Assembly: GCA_036841525.1 (NCBI GenBank)
Contig: DAITVZ010000070.1
Location: 1-26,461 of the forward strand
From: JAAYEA01 sp012689325
GTDB lineage: Bacteria > Chloroflexota > Anaerolineae > JAAYEA01
Reading direction: 5' to 3'
DNA length: 26,461 nt
A program made the translations under genes and the position numbers. Positions within the stretch are counted from its first letter, which is position 1. Each line of letters begins with the position of its first letter. Below, piece after piece: positions 24,151-26,461 of this stretch. Under the pieces are notes generated by a model, which searched no databases, was not told the origin of the DNA, and saw nothing but the letters and a program-made list of their open reading frames with translations.

Positions 24151-24179
24151 TTGGTGAGCGCGCTTTTTGGTGGTATACT
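24151..24179 (+). promoter_or_regulatory. Sigma-70-type promoter for argF
   Basis: TTGGTG at 24151-24156 and TATACT at 24174-24179 are 17 bases apart. Transcription would begin near 24186, about 20 bases before the argF ATG. No clear ARG-box operator is recognised. Confidence 0.65.
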
Positions 24180-24206
24180 ATACCTACTATTCCGGGGAGC
24201 AAGCAG

Positions 24207-25124
24207 ATGAGACATTTTCTCAGTATCGCCGATCAATCCGCCGTCCAGTTGGTCAAGCTGCTGGACCTGGCCCGCGATCTGAAAGCAGAGCTCAAGGCCG
24301 TGGGCAACAAGTCGCTCCTGCAGGGCAAAGCCCTGGGCATGATCTTTCAGAAGCCCTCGCTGCGCACCCGCGTGTCCTTTGAGCGAGGCATGGAGCAACT
24401 CGGCGGCACGGCCATGTACCTCTCCCCGGCCGAGATCAAGTTGGGCGAGCGCGAAAGCGTCCCCGATGTCGCCCGCGTGCTGAGCCGCTACGTGGACGCG
24501 ATCATGGCGCGCGTCTTTGCCCACTCGGACATCGTGACCCTGGCCGAATACGCCACGGTCCCGGTGATCAACGGTCTCTCCGACCTCAGCCACCCCTGCC
24601 AGGCCCTGGCGGACGTCCTGACGATCCGCGAAAAACTGGGCGCATTGAAGGGCGCCAAGCTCGCCTACGTAGGAGATGGGAACAACGTCTGCAACTCGCT
24701 CCTCTTTGCCGCCGCCAAGCTGGGCATGAACATGTCCGTGGCCGCGCCGCAAGGCTACGAGCCCGACCCGGCCATCCTGGCGCAGGCCCGGGGCTTTGCG
24801 GCCGCGTCCGGGAGCCAGATCATCAGCGGCAACGATCCCGGCCAGGCCGTGGCCGGCGCCGATGTCATCTATACCGACGTTTGGACCAGCATGGGGCAGG
24901 AAGCCGAGACCCAGGTGCGGCTCAACGCCTTCCGCCCCTATCAGGTGAACCAGCGCCTGGTGTCTCGGGCCAAGCCAGAGGTGCTGGTAATGCACTGTCT
25001 CCCCGCCCACCGTGGTGAAGAGATCACCGATGAGGTAGCCGATGGCCCCCACTCGGTGGTCTTTGACCAAGCCGAGAATCGCATGCATGCCCAGAAAGCG
25101 ATCCTTGTGGACCTGCTAACCTAA
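24207..25124 (+). CDS. argF: Ornithine carbamoyltransferase
   Basis: This cytoplasmic enzyme makes citrulline from ornithine and carbamoyl phosphate in arginine biosynthesis. The 305-residue protein has the carbamoyl-phosphate motif KPSLRTRVSFE (49-59; Leu where many relatives have Thr), LGERESVPDVARVLSRY, HPCQALAD (129-136), the OTC-specific DVWTSMGQE (224-232) and HCLPAHRGEEI (263-273). These separate it from aspartate carbamoyltransferase. Length is normal. ATG 24207 has GGGGAG upstream and makes the protein begin at the usual RHFLS; the open frame back to 24102 includes the promoter and is not coding. Other arginine genes are not in the window. Confidence 0.97.
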   Translation: MRHFLSIADQSAVQLVKLLDLARDLKAELKAVGNKSLLQGKALGMIFQKPSLRTRVSFERGMEQLGGTAMYLSPAEIKLGERESVPDVARVLSRYVDAIMARVFAHSDIVTLAEYATVPVINGLSDLSHPCQALADVLTIREKLGALKGAKLAYVGDGNNVCNSLLFAAAKLGMNMSVAAPQGYEPDPAILAQARGFAAASGSQIISGNDPGQAVAGADVIYTDVWTSMGQEAETQVRLNAFRPYQVNQRLVSRAKPEVLVMHCLPAHRGEEITDEVADGPHSVVFDQAENRMHAQKAILVDLLT

Positions 25125-25189
25125 AGCCCCGCACCGCAGGCAGGCCGTCGCCCAGTGATGGCCCGCGCGCCCTCGGGGCCCGCTGAGCC

Positions 25190-25212
25190 GTTGCGTCGAG
25201 GCTTGACGCAAC
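25190..25212. repeat. Perfect 8-bp hairpin between argF and the TPR gene
   Basis: GTTGCGTC at 25190-25197 pairs with GACGCAAC at 25205-25212 around a 7-base loop. It lies about 65 bases after argF and 23 bases before the ribosome site of the next gene. No U-run follows, so it may be a rho-assisted end or a leader structure. Confidence 0.4.
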
Positions 25213-25247
25213 CTGGGCCGCTTGCTTGCCCCCGGGAGGGAAATGGC

Positions 25248-26461
25248 ATGGCACGAAACCGAGTCATCTATGAAGAGGCTATGGCGAAAGCGCACAGTTA
25301 CGCCTGGGACGCCCGCTGGGAGCTGGCCGTCAAGGAGTACGAGCGAGCGAGCGCCGAGATCCCTGATGATCTGGTTTCGCGTCTGAGCCTGGGCATGGCC
25401 TATATGGAGCTGGGTCGCCATGCGGAGGCCCTGCCCCACTATCAGCAGGCGGCGGCCCTCGCCCCCAATGACCCTCTGCCCCTGGAAAAGATAGCCGCGA
25501 TCCTGGAGCGGCTGGGGCAAAAGGCCGAGGCAGCCCTGGCCTACGCCAAGCTGGCCCAGTTGCGGCAGGCCGCCCACGAGCCCGCCCAGGCGCTGGCGGC
25601 CTGGCGACAGGTCATCAACCTCGACCCGCAGAACGTCGACGGCCATGTCAAGTTGGCGGAGGGGCTGGCGCGCCAGGGCGAGGTGGCGCAGGCCGCCGAT
25701 GCCTACGTCGCCGCAGCCGCCGCCGCGCGAGAGCTGGGCCAGGCCGAACTGGCCATCGCCCACTGCGAAAGCGCCCTGCGGCTGGACCCCTACCACGCCA
25801 GGGCCCGCGCGCTCCGCGAGTCATTGAGCATCGGCCGGTCCTTGACCGGTCGGTCCATGGCGCAGACGCGCCACGAGGTCGCTCGGGTGGAGGGCCAACC
25901 GTCGCCCATCGCCACGGCCACCCAGAAGGCGCTGAGCCGGCTGGCCGAGCTCATCTTTGAGGAGCAGCGCCACTCCCCCGAAGCCCGCGGCCTGGCCGCC
26001 TTCGAGGCGACCTCGCCCGCCGCCGAGCGCGCGGGCGCGCAGCCCGGCTCGCCGGAATACTGGGAGGAGACGCGGGCGATCATCGGGCGCGCCATCGATC
26101 ACCAGGGCCGCGGCGTGCTGGACAAGGCCATCCAGGATTACCGGCTCTTGCTCAACCGAGGTGCCGACTATGTGGAGGTCCATTTCAACCTGGGCGTGCT
26201 CTTGTACAAGACGATGAGCTACGACCAGGCCGTCGAGCACCTGGAGCGGGCCGCCGAGACGCCCGATTACGCCCTGGCCAGCTACTTCACCTTGGGGCAG
26301 TGCTACCGCGCGCAGGGCCAGCTCGAGAGCGCCCTGGAGAGCTACGTCAAGCTGCTGCGCGGCCTCGACACCACCGGCAGCGGGACTGAGACCGATTCCT
26401 TGCTGCAACTCTATAGCAGCCTGACCAGCAGCAAGGGGCAGGTGAAGGACCGCGAGCGAGC
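25248..26461 (+). CDS. Large TPR-repeat protein (partial, C-terminus outside window)
   Basis: An open frame of 404 codons runs from ATG 25248 off the right edge without a stop. The ATG has GGGAGGG seven bases upstream; a nearby ATG at 25243 is in another frame. The protein has no signal peptide. TPR-like helix pairs with YMELGRHAEALPHYQQA, CESALRLDP and DQAVEHLERAAE occur near residues 10-190 and again near 275-380. They are separated by a less regular middle part (about 190-275) with ATQKALSRLAELIFEEQ. TPR proteins act as protein-binding scaffolds; nothing here shows the partner. It is distinct from the membrane TPR protein at 15593-17176. Confidence 0.88.
   Translation, partial: MARNRVIYEEAMAKAHSYAWDARWELAVKEYERASAEIPDDLVSRLSLGMAYMELGRHAEALPHYQQAAALAPNDPLPLEKIAAILERLGQKAEAALAYAKLAQLRQAAHEPAQALAAWRQVINLDPQNVDGHVKLAEGLARQGEVAQAADAYVAAAAAARELGQAELAIAHCESALRLDPYHARARALRESLSIGRSLTGRSMAQTRHEVARVEGQPSPIATATQKALSRLAELIFEEQRHSPEARGLAAFEATSPAAERAGAQPGSPEYWEETRAIIGRAIDHQGRGVLDKAIQDYRLLLNRGADYVEVHFNLGVLLYKTMSYDQAVEHLERAAETPDYALASYFTLGQCYRAQGQLESALESYVKLLRGLDTTGSGTETDSLLQLYSSLTSSKGQVKDRER

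Overview
The window is GC-rich, densely coded DNA with genes in long same-strand runs. The best guess for its source is a Chloroflexota genome (Anaerolineae-like), probably from an environmental assembly. The clues are secreted proteins with long Thr/Pro tails of the PPTNTP type, a surface protein ending in a WLP...NN motif, many tandem-repeat surface domains and a membrane GT39 pair. This taxonomic call is inference; no rRNA or tRNA was recognised.

Region 1 (1-10823, minus strand) is an operon-like run of eight genes with short gaps or 4-10 bp overlaps. In transcription order these are a cobalamin-binding radical SAM protein, a SPASM-type radical SAM protein, two tandem GT39-type membrane glycosyltransferases, an 809-residue polytopic membrane protein, a DegT/RfbH-like PLP protein with His in place of the catalytic Lys, a polyprenol-phosphate-mannose-synthase-like GT2, and an ordinary DegT sugar aminotransferase cut by the window edge. 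Together they look like a locus for making and transferring an unusual deoxy- or amino-sugar glycan through lipid-linked sugars.

Region 2 (10824-11794) is a lightly coded spacer. It holds an IS630-like helix-turn-helix protein without a DDE domain, a possible 70-residue ORF coupled to it, a perfect 11-bp inverted repeat, and an AT-rich stretch.

Region 3 (11795-22521, minus strand) is the most interesting part. An OmpR-type response regulator is followed by three exported or membrane-anchored proteins: a 1535-residue mosaic of Ig/FN3-like domains, a membrane-spanning TPR protein with a Thr/Pro tail, and a BNR-repeat protein with a heptad Thr/Pro tail. A membrane sensor kinase with GAF and PAS domains closes the run. 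Gaps are only 9-41 bp, so the two-component system encloses its probable surface partners. Its promoter lies at about 22693-22721, back to back with a strong plus-strand promoter at 22757-22785.

Region 4 (22757-26461, plus strand) holds a membrane-tethered SAM methyltransferase overlapping a YfcE-like phosphoesterase, then ornithine carbamoyltransferase (argF) under its own promoter, and finally a large TPR protein cut by the right edge. This part looks like ordinary housekeeping.
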